From Candidatus Cloacimonadota bacterium (GTDB lineage Bacteria > Cloacimonadota > Cloacimonadia > Cloacimonadales > Cloacimonadaceae): a DNA stretch of 64,000 nucleotides. A program made the position numbers and the translations under genes. The notes beneath the pieces were generated by a model. It was given only the letters and a program-made list of their open reading frames with translations. It was not told the origin of the DNA and did not search any database. Where the stretch lies: positions 1 through 64,000 of the forward strand of contig JAHDQK010000037.1 of NCBI GenBank assembly GCA_018433885.1, given 5' to 3'. Positions 43,652 through 52,897 of the stretch are shown in pieces (within the stretch, counting starts at the first letter, position 1; every line of letters starts with the position of its first letter).

Positions 43652-44454
43652 GGTTTCCTCCTGTAGATCAGATAGTATCCTATCCCCGCGGCGATAATCA
43701 TCAACAGCGAAAGGAACTGCCCGATGCTCATTATACCAAAGATGAAGCCAAAATCCTCATAAAAACTGATGTCATCCGGAACCCGGACAAATTCGATCAG
43801 GAACCTTAAGATGCCATAACCGGCAATGAAGGTCCAGAATACAAATCCATCCTTTAGTTTCTTACCCAAAAGATACCAGGAAACCAGCCCCAAAAGCACA
43901 CCCTCCGCCAGCATCTCATAGAGCTGGGTGGGGTGCCGGGGAAGCTCTCCGGCGTTCGGAAATACCATGCCCCAAGGCAGTGTGGTTACCTTGCCCCAAA
44001 GCTCCGCATTGATGAAGTTTCCCAGCCTGCCAAGCCCCAAGCCGATCGCCACCAGGGGGATCGCGGCATCAGCCATGCTGTAGAAACTCAGCTTGTGCTT
44101 TCTGCAAAATATCAGCCCGGCGATTATCACGCCCAAAGCTCCGCCATGAAAGCTCATCCCGCCTTCCCAGACGGCGAAGATCGCCAAAGGATGGCTAAGA
44201 TAGTACAGGAAATTGTAAAACAGCACATATCCCAGCCTGCCGCCCAAGATCACGCCCAACATCACATAGAAGATCGCGGATTCGTATTGTTCGCGATCCA
44301 GGGTGATGTTCCGACGCTTCAACAGAGGTCTGTAAAGGAAATATGCCGCGATAAAACTCAGCACATAAAAGAGCCCATACCAGCGGATATGCAGATCCAG
44401 ACCCAGCAAGGAAAAGCTGGCGATCTCGGGGTTGATATCAGGAAACCTTAGCAT
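43648..44454 (-). CDS. lgt: prolipoprotein diacylglyceryl transferase
   Basis: Transfers diacylglycerol from phosphatidylglycerol to the lipobox Cys of lipoproteins. 268 residues with about seven membrane helices. It has the family hallmark GLGLGRLGNFINAELWG, the early HIRWYGLFY and a conserved GGMSFHGGALG. Inner membrane. It is preceded by etfB (2-bp gap). Confidence 0.96.
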   Translation of the reverse strand: MLRFPDINPEIASFSLLGLDLHIRWYGLFYVLSFIAAYFLYRPLLKRRNITLDREQYESAIFYVMLGVILGGRLGYVLFYNFLYYLSHPLAIFAVWEGGMSFHGGALGVIIAGLIFCRKHKLSFYSMADAAIPLVAIGLGLGRLGNFINAELWGKVTTLPWGMVFPNAGELPRHPTQLYEMLAEGVLLGLVSWYLLGKKLKDGFVFWTFIAGYGILRFLIEFVRVPDDISFYEDFGFIFGIMSIGQFLSLLMIIAAGIGYYLIYRRKP

Positions 44455-44456
44455 CG

Positions 44457-45242
44457 CTATCTCTTGGTGAATTGATCCAGCCGGCGAATGATCAGTTCGG
44501 CAGCTTGATCGCTGTCACCTTCGAACTTCTCCACCTGCTTTTCGTGTTTTGGGCTGAAGATGTTCAAGACTTGGGTAGGAGAACCGTTCAGCCCGATTTT
44601 GGCTTCGTCCAGCCCCAGATCTGCCACGTTCCAGACGGTCATTTCGGCGCTTCTGGCGTTCTTCTTGCCTCTTAAAGACGGCAAACGCGGAGTGTTGATC
44701 TCTTTCACCACGCTGATCAGAGAGGGTATCTTCATCTCAACTGTGTCGTAACCATCTTCCATCAGCCTTTGCACCCGAATCTTGCATTTATCCAGGGATT
44801 CTATCTTGCGCACAAAACAGGTTTGCGGAATATCCAGATGAGCCGCAATGCCAGGCCCCACCTGCGCGGTATCGCCATCAATCGCCTGCTGACCGGTAAG
44901 GATCAAAGTAAACTCTCCCAAGCGCTTGATCGCCGCCGCCAAGGTGTAGCTGGTGGCCCAAGTATCGGCGCCGGCAAACTTGCGGTCCGAAAGCAGAATG
45001 ATCTCATCCACTCCCAAAGACACCGCTTCCCGCAGGGTGCTTTCCACCTGGTTTGGCCCCATACTGATCGCCGTTACCACTCCTCCATAAGCTTCTTTCA
45101 AACGCACTGCCTCTTCCACGGCGTAGGCGTCGAAGGGGTTCAGGATGCTTTCCACACCCTCGCGCACCAGGGTATTGGTAACGGGATCTATCTTGATCTC
45201 GGTAGTATTCGGAACTTGTTTGATGCATACTATATAGCGCAC
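44457..45242 (-). CDS. etfB: electron transfer flavoprotein beta subunit
   Basis: 261 residues. It has the EtfB N-terminus VCIKQVPNTTEIKIDP, the AISMGPNQVESTLREAVSLGVDEIILLSD segment, and LTGQQAIDGDTAQVGP. The fold and length are complete. ETF normally works as an alpha-beta heterodimer passing electrons from acyl-CoA or similar dehydrogenases; no etfA lies next to it or in this window. That is unusual because the two are nearly always adjacent. etfA may be at another locus. Confidence 0.93.
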   Translation of the reverse strand: MRYIVCIKQVPNTTEIKIDPVTNTLVREGVESILNPFDAYAVEEAVRLKEAYGGVVTAISMGPNQVESTLREAVSLGVDEIILLSDRKFAGADTWATSYTLAAAIKRLGEFTLILTGQQAIDGDTAQVGPGIAAHLDIPQTCFVRKIESLDKCKIRVQRLMEDGYDTVEMKIPSLISVVKEINTPRLPSLRGKKNARSAEMTVWNVADLGLDEAKIGLNGSPTQVLNIFSPKHEKQVEKFEGDSDQAAELIIRRLDQFTKR

Positions 45243-45254
45243 ACTAACTCCTTA

Positions 45255-46358
45255 TCAATTGAAGAATTCGCGGATGCTCGCCACCACATATTGTTTCATT
45301 TCTACCGTCAGTTCCGGATAGATGGGGATCGAGAGCACCTGATTTGCCATCCTTTCAGCCACCGGAAGGTCTCCCTTTTTGTAACCCAGCTCGGCGAAAC
45401 ACTCTTGCAGATGCAAGGGCAGCGGATAGTAGATTGCGCAACCGATGTCTTTCTTTTGCAGATGCGCCATCAATGCATCGCGCTTCTCGGTGGTCAATGT
45501 ATATTGATTGTATATCGAAACAGCCTGTTGCGGAATATGAGGGGTCTTCAACCCGGGGATGCCCTTAAGTTCACTATCGTAGAACGCGGCATTGGCGCGG
45601 CGCGCTTCACTCCAACCGGCAAGGGCTTCCAGCTTCACCAGAAGCACCGCTGCCTGCAGGGTGTCCAAACGGCTGTTCAAGCCCACCCATTGGTGGTAAT
45701 ATTTGGGGTTTTCGCCATGTACGCGAAGCTGCCTTAGCCCGGCGGCAAGTTGATCGTCGTTGGTAAGACACATGCCTGCGTCGCCCATCGCGCCCAAGTT
45801 CTTGCTGGGGAAAAAGGAGAGGGTGCCGATGTCTCCAAAGGAACAGCTCATCTTGCCATTCCAGGTGGAACCAATGCCCTGCGCGTTGTCTTCGATCACT
45901 TTCAAATTGTGCTTTTGGGCGATTTTCATGATCGCTTCCATGTCGCAACACTGCCCAAACAGATGCACCGGCATGATCGCTTTGGTTTTCTCAGTAATCG
46001 CGGCTTCGATCTTGGCGGGATCCAGGTTGAATGTATCTTCATCGATATCCACAAACACCGGCTTGGCATGGTTGCGCCAGATGGATGAAGCGGTGGCAAA
46101 AAAGGTGAACGGAGTGGTGATCACTTCATCGCCATCCGTGATGCCAAGCGCTTTTACCGCCAATACCAGAGCGTCCGTTCCGGAAGCGCAGCCGATCGCG
46201 TGTTTGATCCCCAGATACTCTTGCATGCGTGTTTCAAGCTCTTTTACTTGGGCACCCATGATGTAATGATGGTCTTGAAAAACTCTATCGAGCTGAGCGC
46301 GAATGGCGGGCATCAGCGCTTCATATTGGGCATGTAAATCCAGCATCGGTACTTTCAT
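45255..46358 (-). CDS. DegT/DnrJ/EryC1 family sugar aminotransferase
   Basis: PLP enzyme that aminates a nucleotide-linked keto-sugar. 367 residues. The PLP-binding Lys lies in SFFPSKNLGAMGDAGM, with the early CASGTDALVLAVKAL and the DNAQGIGSTW segments all typical. The sugar cannot be told. It follows the SLBB export protein and the NAD-dependent epimerase on the same strand (11-bp gap), suggesting a role in surface or capsular polysaccharide or lipid-linked sugar synthesis. Cytoplasmic. Confidence 0.93.
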   Translation of the reverse strand: MKVPMLDLHAQYEALMPAIRAQLDRVFQDHHYIMGAQVKELETRMQEYLGIKHAIGCASGTDALVLAVKALGITDGDEVITTPFTFFATASSIWRNHAKPVFVDIDEDTFNLDPAKIEAAITEKTKAIMPVHLFGQCCDMEAIMKIAQKHNLKVIEDNAQGIGSTWNGKMSCSFGDIGTLSFFPSKNLGAMGDAGMCLTNDDQLAAGLRQLRVHGENPKYYHQWVGLNSRLDTLQAAVLLVKLEALAGWSEARRANAAFYDSELKGIPGLKTPHIPQQAVSIYNQYTLTTEKRDALMAHLQKKDIGCAIYYPLPLHLQECFAELGYKKGDLPVAERMANQVLSIPIYPELTVEMKQYVVASIREFFN

Positions 46359-46369
46359 ATGGTAACTCC

Positions 46370-47749
46370 TTATTTTGTGAGGTTTTGAACCCCGATTAGA
46401 ATAGTAATCGCAGAGGCAGTAACGCCAATGAAATCTTTAAGATCTGTCCAGAAATGGCGATCCACGTTATCCGGGATCATCACCACATCGCCGGGACGGA
46501 TTTCCAGCTTGGTGCTGGCTTTCACCCAGTTGCCGCTGTTTGCCCTTAGAATCCTGGTGCCAAATCGGTTGCGGTTGCTAAGATAGCCCCCGGCTTGTTC
46601 CACATAGTACTTCCAGTTCGCCCCTTCCTTGAAGGGTATCAGACCGGGACGCCGCACCTGTCCGCTCACCCACACCATGTCCAGCTTCTGAGGGATATGC
46701 ACAAAATCACCGTTGCGAAGAAGCATATTCCCTTCCTTGCCCTCTGTTTCAAAGAGCTTGCGAAAGTTCACGGAATAGCGTCCCTTCGCCTGGCGTAGCT
46801 TGATCTTCAGATACGAATATTCCAAGGGTGTAAGTTCCAACATATTGCGCATTTTGAGCCGCTCAAATTCGGGATCTGGCTCCAGATTATAGTCCTTGTT
46901 CAAAATCACCGCGTTGCTTACGTCCGCTTCCTTGCTTAGGCCTCCGGCAAGTTCGATGAGATCCCACAAACTGGTGTTTTCCGCCACGATGTATTCCCCG
47001 GAGCGAAGAAACTCGCCAGAGACCGTCACCGCGATTTTATTGCGGAATTGCGCATCGTAAGGCAGCATCACCCGGTCTCCGGGCATTAGGACATAATCCC
47101 ACATTCCCGGCTCCGCACGTAGATTCAGCATGCGGAATTGATAGCTTCTATCGGCAGAATTGTAGATGCTGAGACGCACCGCGCTTAGATCCGCACCGGG
47201 CAGAGCGCCCAAAGCCAGATCAACTGCCTTGCGCAAGGTGTCTCCCTCCCGATATTCCATGTCTCCGGGAAAGCCCACGCTGCCATTGACGCTAATATAT
47301 GAACCAATCACCGGCACATGAACCTGATCCGAATCCCGCAGATAGGGGTTTTGGGATTGATCCCCCATGCGATAAAAAGCTAAGAGATCATAGACTTGCG
47401 CTTCCCCGCCGCGGACAATGCGGATGTTCCGCAGGCTCCGGAATTGCTTATAGTTCGGAAACATCGCGCCCTCTTCCCGCAGGATCGGGATGGGGTTCAG
47501 CCGCTTGGGATCCATGTCGTTTTCCTGAGATACCGGCTCCGGAAGCATACTCTCCGGGGTGGCGGTGGCTAGAGTCATCAGATCCGATAGTCGATCCACC
47601 GGCAACATCTTGTAGGTTCCGGGATTTTCCACATAACCGCTGATCCCCACCGTGATAAAGGCACTTTCGGGCAACACATTCATCTGCTGCGCCCAAGCCA
47701 GGCTGCTAAGAAGGATCAGGAGCAGGAGCGCTATATGCTTAGTTTTCAT
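46370..47749 (-). CDS. SLBB-domain polysaccharide export-type protein
   Basis: 459 residues from ATG 47749; the longer frame begins at TTG inside the preceding gene. A signal peptide (about 1-20) is followed by four SLBB (soluble ligand-binding beta-grasp) units, recognisable by GYVENPGTYKM, GSVGFPGDMEYREGDTLRKAVDLA, GEFLRSGEYIVAENTSLWDLIELAGG and GQVRRPGLIPF...AGGY. A final helix (about 435-455) anchors it. It lacks the canonical Wza-type N-terminal PES domain, so it may be an accessory rather than the pore. It overlaps the upstream epimerase gene by 11 bases. Confidence 0.85.
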   Translation of the reverse strand: MKTKHIALLLLILLSSLAWAQQMNVLPESAFITVGISGYVENPGTYKMLPVDRLSDLMTLATATPESMLPEPVSQENDMDPKRLNPIPILREEGAMFPNYKQFRSLRNIRIVRGGEAQVYDLLAFYRMGDQSQNPYLRDSDQVHVPVIGSYISVNGSVGFPGDMEYREGDTLRKAVDLALGALPGADLSAVRLSIYNSADRSYQFRMLNLRAEPGMWDYVLMPGDRVMLPYDAQFRNKIAVTVSGEFLRSGEYIVAENTSLWDLIELAGGLSKEADVSNAVILNKDYNLEPDPEFERLKMRNMLELTPLEYSYLKIKLRQAKGRYSVNFRKLFETEGKEGNMLLRNGDFVHIPQKLDMVWVSGQVRRPGLIPFKEGANWKYYVEQAGGYLSNRNRFGTRILRANSGNWVKASTKLEIRPGDVVMIPDNVDRHFWTDLKDFIGVTASAITILIGVQNLTK

Positions 47750-48698
47750 AATATTCAATCATGCGATTGATGATATCGTCCAGCTTGTATTTTGGTTCAT
47801 AACCGATATATTGGTTGATCTTACTGAGATCCGGCATCCGGTTCATCATATCCTCAAATCCCTCTTCGAAAGCGGCTTCGTAGCTCATATACTCGATCTT
47901 GGATTTACTGGAACACATCGCCTTGACTTTCTCCGCCAAGGCTATGATGCTGATCGATTCCGTGGTGCCCACGTTGAAGATCTCACCCTCACATTCCGGA
48001 GAGTTCATCAGCCGCACAAAGGCTTCCACAACATCCGAAACATCCGCAAAACAGCGGGTTTGCTCACCGCTGCCATAAACCACTATGGGTTGATCCAACA
48101 GCGCGGCTTTGATGAATTTGGGCAAAACCATGCCATATTGTCCCGTCTGCCTGGGACCTACGGTATTGAAACAGCGGACGATCACCACCGGAAGCTTCTT
48201 CTCGCGATAAAACGCCAGCGCCATGAATTCGTCGATCGCCTTGGAACAGCTATAGCCCCAACGGCTGATCTGAGTACAGCCCAAAAGCCGGTCGTCCTGC
48301 TCCGCAAACGGCACTTTTTCGCTCTTGCCATAGATCTCGCTGGTAGAAGTGATCAACGCCTTTGCTTTGTATTTGTTGCACAGTTCCAGGACGTTGTCGG
48401 TACCCACGATGTTTGTTTTAAGAGACAACAGCGGATTCTCGATGATGTATTTCACACCCACCGCCGCCGCCAGATGATACACCTGTTTGCATTGGGAGAC
48501 CAGGCTGTCCATCAAATCCCGGTCCAAAATAGTACCTGTATAGAAGTGGAACATCGGATTACTCCGAAACGTGGCAATATTGTCCAAACTGCCTGTGGAA
48601 AGATTATCTATCGCAAAAACTTCATTGCCTTCCGCCAGTAAGCGTTCTGCCAGATGCGACCCGATAAAGCCCGCGCCGCCAGTGATAAGTATCTTCAT
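47739..48698 (-). CDS. NAD-dependent nucleotide-sugar epimerase/dehydratase (UXS/GalE-like)
   Basis: 319 residues from ATG 48698, which has GGAG upstream; ATG 48710 is in frame but lacks one. Extended short-chain dehydrogenase: Rossmann motif [19 protein letters not shown] active-site region, and the YxxxK-type catalytic segment RWGYSCSKA. The sequence ([33 protein letters not shown]) resembles UDP-glucuronate decarboxylases and related enzymes. First gene of the polysaccharide set; a promoter lies at 48759-48785. Confidence 0.9.
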   Translation of the reverse strand: MKILITGGAGFIGSHLAERLLAEGNEVFAIDNLSTGSLDNIATFRSNPMFHFYTGTILDRDLMDSLVSQCKQVYHLAAAVGVKYIIENPLLSLKTNIVGTDNVLELCNKYKAKALITSTSEIYGKSEKVPFAEQDDRLLGCTQISRWGYSCSKAIDEFMALAFYREKKLPVVIVRCFNTVGPRQTGQYGMVLPKFIKAALLDQPIVVYGSGEQTRCFADVSDVVEAFVRLMNSPECEGEIFNVGTTESISIIALAEKVKAMCSSKSKIEYMSYEAAFEEGFEDMMNRMPDLSKINQYIGYEPKYKLDDIINRMIEYYEN

Positions 48699-48758
48699 TT
48701 GCTTCTCCATAAGAGATTATTCCGGCTGCCGTAAAAGCAAACCTGCTGTAACGGTAAC

Positions 48759-48785
48759 AAGATATAGTAAGCGCGATTTTGTCAA
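48759..48785 (-). promoter_or_regulatory. promoter candidate of the polysaccharide genes
   Basis: TTGACA with a 15-bp spacer to TATCTT on the minus strand, about 60 bp upstream of the epimerase start. The spacer is 1-2 bases short of ideal. Confidence 0.4.
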
Positions 48786-49046
48786 TGAAAATCGGGAATA
48801 TTGCCTCAAACCACATACCCTGAACCACTATGTTTGTGCCAAACGATTTACTCATTGCCGGGTTTTTAATGTTGATCAGGATAGCTGCTTCCTCCTCGAC
48901 CACCTGCAGGGGATAGGATAGCTCTCTGATCTGGATGCCTATTATCAAGGTTCCCATCATCCGAATATGCCATGCTTTTCTGTATCTGAATATCCACCAT
49001 TGTTACAGGTATTTTGCAGAAACCTCATAAACATTCAATTTATCTC

Positions 49047-49075
49047 TTGACAAGAAACCGCCATCTCAATATCTT
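49047..49075 (+). promoter_or_regulatory. strong promoter candidate upstream of the OlsB-like gene
   Basis: TTGACA, 17-bp spacer, TATCTT. It would start a transcript near 49082, with the hairpin at 49115-49144 about 35-60 nt into the leader. Confidence 0.65.
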
Positions 49076-49114
49076 AACCATAGCCTACAGACCCTACATA
49101 GAATGCCCTCCGAA

Positions 49115-49144
49115 CGCGGGGACACCGCCCGGTGCTCCCCGCGT
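49115..49144 (+). terminator. leader hairpin: attenuator or small-RNA terminator
   Basis: ACGCGGGGA and TCCCCGCGT form a 9-bp stem, with an inner CACCG/CGGTG pairing, followed by CATTTTGTT. It lies between the promoter at 49047 and the OlsB-like gene, so it may end a short transcript or attenuate the operon. It is also nearly symmetrical and could act on the minus strand. Confidence 0.5.
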
Positions 49145-49272
49145 CATTTTGTTATCCGGAAAACCACAATCATTAGAAATCGCCTCCTCCATGATAACCA
49201 CCAATTTGCTCTTGACAGAATTTCCCGACACCCATTCTGATGAACTACTGATAATTTTTTCGTAAGGAGTTC

Positions 49273-50127
49273 ATGTATCCGATGAAGGCTTTGGCCACCA
49301 AAACATACCTTACCGCAATCCTCAACAACCTGCAAAACAGCAGGATGAAGAACTTCCGCGCCCACATCCCGATCTTGATCGACAAAAAGAATTTCGTCGT
49401 GAAAACTGCGGACTCCCGCGAGGAACTGCACATGGCTCTGCGCCTGCGCCACGATGTCTTCCTCAGCGAATTGCTGAACAAACAAAAGCGCAACGGCATG
49501 GATCGCGACCGCTTCGATAAACTCTGCGACCACCTTATCATCATCGATAAACGTAGCGGAAACCTCATCGGAACCTATCGCCTGCAATCTTCGCTCCACA
49601 CCAAAAAATGGTACACAGCCACAGAATTTCACATGAAACAGATCAAACGCCTGCCCGGGGTAAAGCTCGAACTCGGCAGAGCCTGTGTCCACCCGGATCA
49701 CCGCAACGGCATCACCATCGCCCTGCTCTGGGAAGGTATCACCGCCTATGTGGAAGCCAGCGGCACAAACTATCTCTTCGGTTGCTCCAGCATCAAAACT
49801 ACAGACCGCCACGAAATCGCCATGATCTATAACTATCTCTTGAAGACGGGGCACCTCAGCCACGAACACCGCGTGCGCCCCCGCGGCAAATTCCGCGTCC
49901 CCGGCATGAAAAACAAACTGCTGAAACTCCACCAGGACGAACAGATCGGTCTGGATTTCGAAATGAGAGACAGAATCCCCTCTCTGCTGAACTCATACCT
50001 CAAAGCCGGAGCCAAAGTATGCGGCTCCCCCGCCCTGGATCGGAGCTTCAAGTGCATAGATTTTCTTACCCTGCTGGATGTCTCTGAACTCCAAAATAAC
50101 CGTATCCGTAAACCCAGAGACAGCTGA
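49273..50127 (+). CDS. olsB: OlsB-like N-acyltransferase (GNAT/autoinducer-synthase type)
   Basis: Probably joins a 3-hydroxyacyl group from ACP to ornithine (or another amine), the first step of ornithine-lipid synthesis. 284 residues with the OlsB/hemolysin-like pattern: ALRLRHDVFLSE, GTYRLQ, ELGRACVHPDHRNGITIALLWEGI, YLFGCSSIKT. The next gene is a PlsC-type acyltransferase, the expected second enzyme, which supports the call. A second in-frame ATG is at 49282; AAGGAG sits three bases before the first and twelve before the second, so the exact start is uncertain. Ornithine specificity is inferred from the pair. Confidence 0.8.
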   Translation: MYPMKALATKTYLTAILNNLQNSRMKNFRAHIPILIDKKNFVVKTADSREELHMALRLRHDVFLSELLNKQKRNGMDRDRFDKLCDHLIIIDKRSGNLIGTYRLQSSLHTKKWYTATEFHMKQIKRLPGVKLELGRACVHPDHRNGITIALLWEGITAYVEASGTNYLFGCSSIKTTDRHEIAMIYNYLLKTGHLSHEHRVRPRGKFRVPGMKNKLLKLHQDEQIGLDFEMRDRIPSLLNSYLKAGAKVCGSPALDRSFKCIDFLTLLDVSELQNNRIRKPRDS

Positions 50128-50136
50128 TCCACCGCC

Positions 50137-50916
50137 ATGAAGCTGATCTTTCTTTTGCGTAATCTCTGGCTGGTGGCGGATTTCTTCTTTAAGGCCTGGC
50201 TGCTTTCCCTCATCCACCGCGATTCCATCAAACGCCGCCGCGCTCTGGCGCGAAACGTGAGCCGCAGTGCCAAGAAATTCTGTAATTCCCTGAACATTTC
50301 GCTCTCCCTGAAACACCCGGATATCCTGAAAGAATACCGTGACCGCCCTTACCTGCTGGTGGCAAACCATTCCTCCTATGCGGATGTCCTCGCTTTGGCA
50401 AGCCTGGAAGAACTCGTCTTCATCACATCCGTGGAAATGGGCAACAATCCCTTTTTGGGCGCCATCACCCGCCTCGGTGGCTGCCTCTATACAAATCGCA
50501 AAAACCCGATGAGCCTCAAAGACGAAATCGCCAGATTCAGTTCCACCATCTCCGAGGGATTCAAAGTAGTCCTCTTTCCAGAAGGAACCTCCACCAATGG
50601 ATCCCGCATCAAAGATTTTCGCCGCTCACTCTTCCAGATCCCTCTCAATGTAAATTGCCCTATCCTGCCAGTATGTATCAAATATACCAAAATCGACGGG
50701 AAACCAGTTACGGATTCCAACCGTGACCTCATCGCCTGGTATGGAGACATGACTTTTGCCCCCCATTTTTTGAAGCTCCAAAATCACTTTTTTGAGGCGG
50801 AAATTACTTTCTTAGACCCAATAGTCCAACCCGCAGGTAAAACGCGAACAGAGCTCTCTGATCGCGTTCTGCAGCAAATGCGGAATTGCTTCTCCGCCAA
50901 CAACGATTTTATTTGA
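50137..50916 (+). CDS. olsA: PlsC-type acyltransferase (OlsA-like)
   Basis: Likely O-acylates the lyso-ornithine lipid made by the upstream gene, or lysophosphatidate. 259 residues, one N-terminal hydrophobic stretch (about 8-28). The acyltransferase motifs are clear: NHSSYAD (HX4D), then FPEGTSTNGSRIKDF, and a proline motif (CPILPVC). Follows the OlsB-like gene by 9 bp. General PlsC activity in phospholipid synthesis is the main alternative. Confidence 0.85.
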   Translation: MKLIFLLRNLWLVADFFFKAWLLSLIHRDSIKRRRALARNVSRSAKKFCNSLNISLSLKHPDILKEYRDRPYLLVANHSSYADVLALASLEELVFITSVEMGNNPFLGAITRLGGCLYTNRKNPMSLKDEIARFSSTISEGFKVVLFPEGTSTNGSRIKDFRRSLFQIPLNVNCPILPVCIKYTKIDGKPVTDSNRDLIAWYGDMTFAPHFLKLQNHFFEAEITFLDPIVQPAGKTRTELSDRVLQQMRNCFSANNDFI

Positions 50917-50963
50917 CAAATTCCCAGCTCCATAAATAATATGGTAGAAATCAAGGAGATTAT

Positions 50964-51158
50964 ATGCCACACAAAGATAACGACAGAATCGGATTAGGAA
51001 AAGCTAATTACATCCTGCTGATAGTAGCGGCGATTATCCTGATCGCGGGATATTTCATTATGTCCGCAAACGAAATCACTATTTCTCCAATCCTGCTGAT
51101 CATCGCCTATGTGATCGTAATTCCTTTCGCCCTGCTCTGGCGTCCCCGGCAGAAATAA
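50964..51158 (+). CDS. small two-helix membrane protein
   Basis: 64 residues with two hydrophobic helices (about 15-33 and 40-57), a basic end (WRPRQK) and a short hydrophilic N-terminus. The pattern recalls the DUF3098-type small membrane proteins of Bacteroidota. AAGGAG precedes the ATG, and the stop codon directly abuts the next gene's ATG, so it is genuinely expressed in this operon. Function unknown. Confidence 0.75.
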   Translation: MPHKDNDRIGLGKANYILLIVAAIILIAGYFIMSANEITISPILLIIAYVIVIPFALLWRPRQK

Positions 51159-52040
51159 ATGCCGCTTCTCTCCGAAGAGCATCTCGCTCAACTCAGCCGC
51201 CTGCAACTTAACGCAAAACAGATCGTGGAAGGCTTCCTGATCGGTCTGCATAAATCACCCTATCACGGCTTTAGCGTGGAATTCGCGGATCATCGCCAAT
51301 ACAACCCCGGAGAATCCCTTAAAAACGTAGATTGGAAGATCGTAGCCCGCACCGGCCGCTACTATGTGAAACGCTACGAAGAAGAGACAAACCTGCGCTG
51401 CTATATTCTGCTGGACCATAGCCGCTCCATGTTCTACGGCTCCCAGGGCACTCCCAAGATCCAATATGCCCGCCTCCTGGCTGCCTCCCTGGCATGGTTG
51501 ATGATCGGCCAAAAAGATGCCACCGGACTCTTTACATTCAATCACCAAATCACTTCCGCGCTCTCCCCCAAGGCTATCCGTAGCTACACCGCCCAGATCT
51601 TTGCCCGGCTGATCGCTTTGGAACCAAACGATCGAACGGATATCCACGAACCCCTCCATCAGATCGCCGAAAGCATCAAAAAACGCAGCTTGGTGATCTT
51701 GATCTCAGACCTGATGGACGACCCCCAACGCATCATCCAAGCTTTCAAACACTTTCGCAACCATCGGCACGAACTGCTGGTCTTCCATATTTACGACCCT
51801 CAAGAACAAGAGCTGAATTTCAAGCGCGAAACCGAGTTCATCGATAGCGAAACCGGGGAAAAGATCACGGTCAACCCTTGGCAAATCCGCAATGAATATC
51901 AAAAACTCTATCAAGACTTTTACACGGATTTGAAAGAGGCTTGTCATACTTTGGAAGTGGAATACAACCCCGTTTCCACCGCCACCGAGATCAGCGATAT
52001 GCTACTTAAATATCTGAACAAGCGCAAGAAAGGCCTATAA
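51159..52040 (+). CDS. DUF58 family protein
   Basis: 293 residues. DUF58 core: GFSVEFADHRQYNPGESLKNVDWKIVARTGRYYVKRYEEE, then a VWA-like segment with ILLDHSRSM (MIDAS-type DxSxS) and LVILISDLMDD. DUF58 proteins usually accompany a MoxR ATPase and VWA proteins; neither is next to it here. The ATG overlaps nothing but begins right at the previous stop codon, and its own stop overlaps the fumarase alpha start (TAATG). Role unknown, likely chaperone-like or metal-related. Confidence 0.88.
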   Translation: MPLLSEEHLAQLSRLQLNAKQIVEGFLIGLHKSPYHGFSVEFADHRQYNPGESLKNVDWKIVARTGRYYVKRYEEETNLRCYILLDHSRSMFYGSQGTPKIQYARLLAASLAWLMIGQKDATGLFTFNHQITSALSPKAIRSYTAQIFARLIALEPNDRTDIHEPLHQIAESIKKRSLVILISDLMDDPQRIIQAFKHFRNHRHELLVFHIYDPQEQELNFKRETEFIDSETGEKITVNPWQIRNEYQKLYQDFYTDLKEACHTLEVEYNPVSTATEISDMLLKYLNKRKKGL

Positions 52041-52897
52041 TGCGAAAGATCTCCGCCCGCGCCATTACCGAGGCGATTTATCAAGCTATCCGCAAGATCA
52101 GCTTTGCACCGGATCCCGATGTTACCCGGCTACTCAAGGAAGCGCAGAATAATGAAAGCTCCCCTTTAGCAAGAGACGCTCTCAGCATCATCCTGGAAAA
52201 TCACCGCCTTTCCCCCACCCTGCAAATCCCCCTCTGCCAGGATACCGGTAGCACCATTTTGTTCGCCGAAATCGGCATCGAGGCATGCCTTGCCGAACCT
52301 CTATCCCAGAGCTTGAACCGCGCAATCATCCGCGCTCAACAAGAAATCCCCCTCCGCGCCAGCATCGTGCAAGATCCCCTCTTTCCGCGCGTGAACACCG
52401 GAGATAATAGCCCCGGCATCGTCCATATCACCCAGGTAGAAGGGGACGGACTGCGGCTTACTATTGGTCAAAAAGGCGGAGGCGCAGAAAACACGAGCTT
52501 CCTGAAGATGTTTACTCCCGCGACGGGCGCCAATGACATCGTAGAATATATCACTGCAAAGGTTCTTGCAGCCCATTCACGTCCATGTCCACCTTTGATT
52601 CTTGGCATTGGCATCGGCGGCAATTTCGAGACCGCTCCCTTGTTAGCAAAGCGGGCATTATTCGAAAAGCTGGGGCGTCCCCATCCGGATCCCCAATATC
52701 GCGCCCTGGAAGAACAAATTACCGAGGGAATCAATGCCGCAGGTTGCGGGGTGCAAGGTTTGGGCGGCAATCACACCGTTTTAGCCACCCATATCCTCTC
52801 AGAACCATGTCATATCGCATCATTACCTGTGGCGGTCAATGTACAATGCCATGCCCATCGCCATATCACGGTAGAGGTTTCACGTGAAACAAATTAA
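52040..52897 (+). CDS. class I fumarate hydratase, alpha subunit (or tartrate dehydratase-like)
   Basis: Interconverts fumarate and malate with an oxygen-labile [4Fe-4S] cluster. 285 residues. It has the PLCQDTGSTI, GGGAENTS, RPCPPLILGIGIGGNFETAPLLAK and CGVQGLGGNHT segments of the N-terminal (TtdA/FumA-N) part; visible Cys are placed for cluster binding. It ends VSRETN*; the final codons lie within the parS-like palindrome. It is co-translated with the beta subunit (14-base overlap). L-tartrate dehydratase is the chief alternative. Confidence 0.9.
   Translation: MRKISARAITEAIYQAIRKISFAPDPDVTRLLKEAQNNESSPLARDALSIILENHRLSPTLQIPLCQDTGSTILFAEIGIEACLAEPLSQSLNRAIIRAQQEIPLRASIVQDPLFPRVNTGDNSPGIVHITQVEGDGLRLTIGQKGGGAENTSFLKMFTPATGANDIVEYITAKVLAAHSRPCPPLILGIGIGGNFETAPLLAKRALFEKLGRPHPDPQYRALEEQITEGINAAGCGVQGLGGNHTVLATHILSEPCHIASLPVAVNVQCHAHRHITVEVSRETN
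52877..52890. promoter_or_regulatory. parS-like site 1 (perfect core palindrome)
   Basis: GTTTCACGTGAAAC, the core of the ParB-binding parS consensus TGTTTCACGTGAAACA. With flanks it reads G...A, 15 of 16 bases. It lies in the overlap of the two fumarase genes and contains the GTG start codon (52884) of the beta subunit. Confidence 0.7.

Larger units (their letters stand above)
48699..49272. other. divergent intergenic region between epimerase and OlsB-like genes
   Basis: No supported gene in 574 bp. It holds a minus-strand promoter (48759-48785), a good plus-strand promoter (49047-49075), a strong hairpin (49115-49144) and, before the OlsB-like gene, a TTGACA at 49212 without a clear -10. 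Confidence 0.6.

Noticed and set aside
49144-49932. A 262-codon minus-strand frame antisense to the OlsB-like gene
   Set aside because: The plus-strand frame has acyltransferase motifs and a ribosome site; this one has neither.
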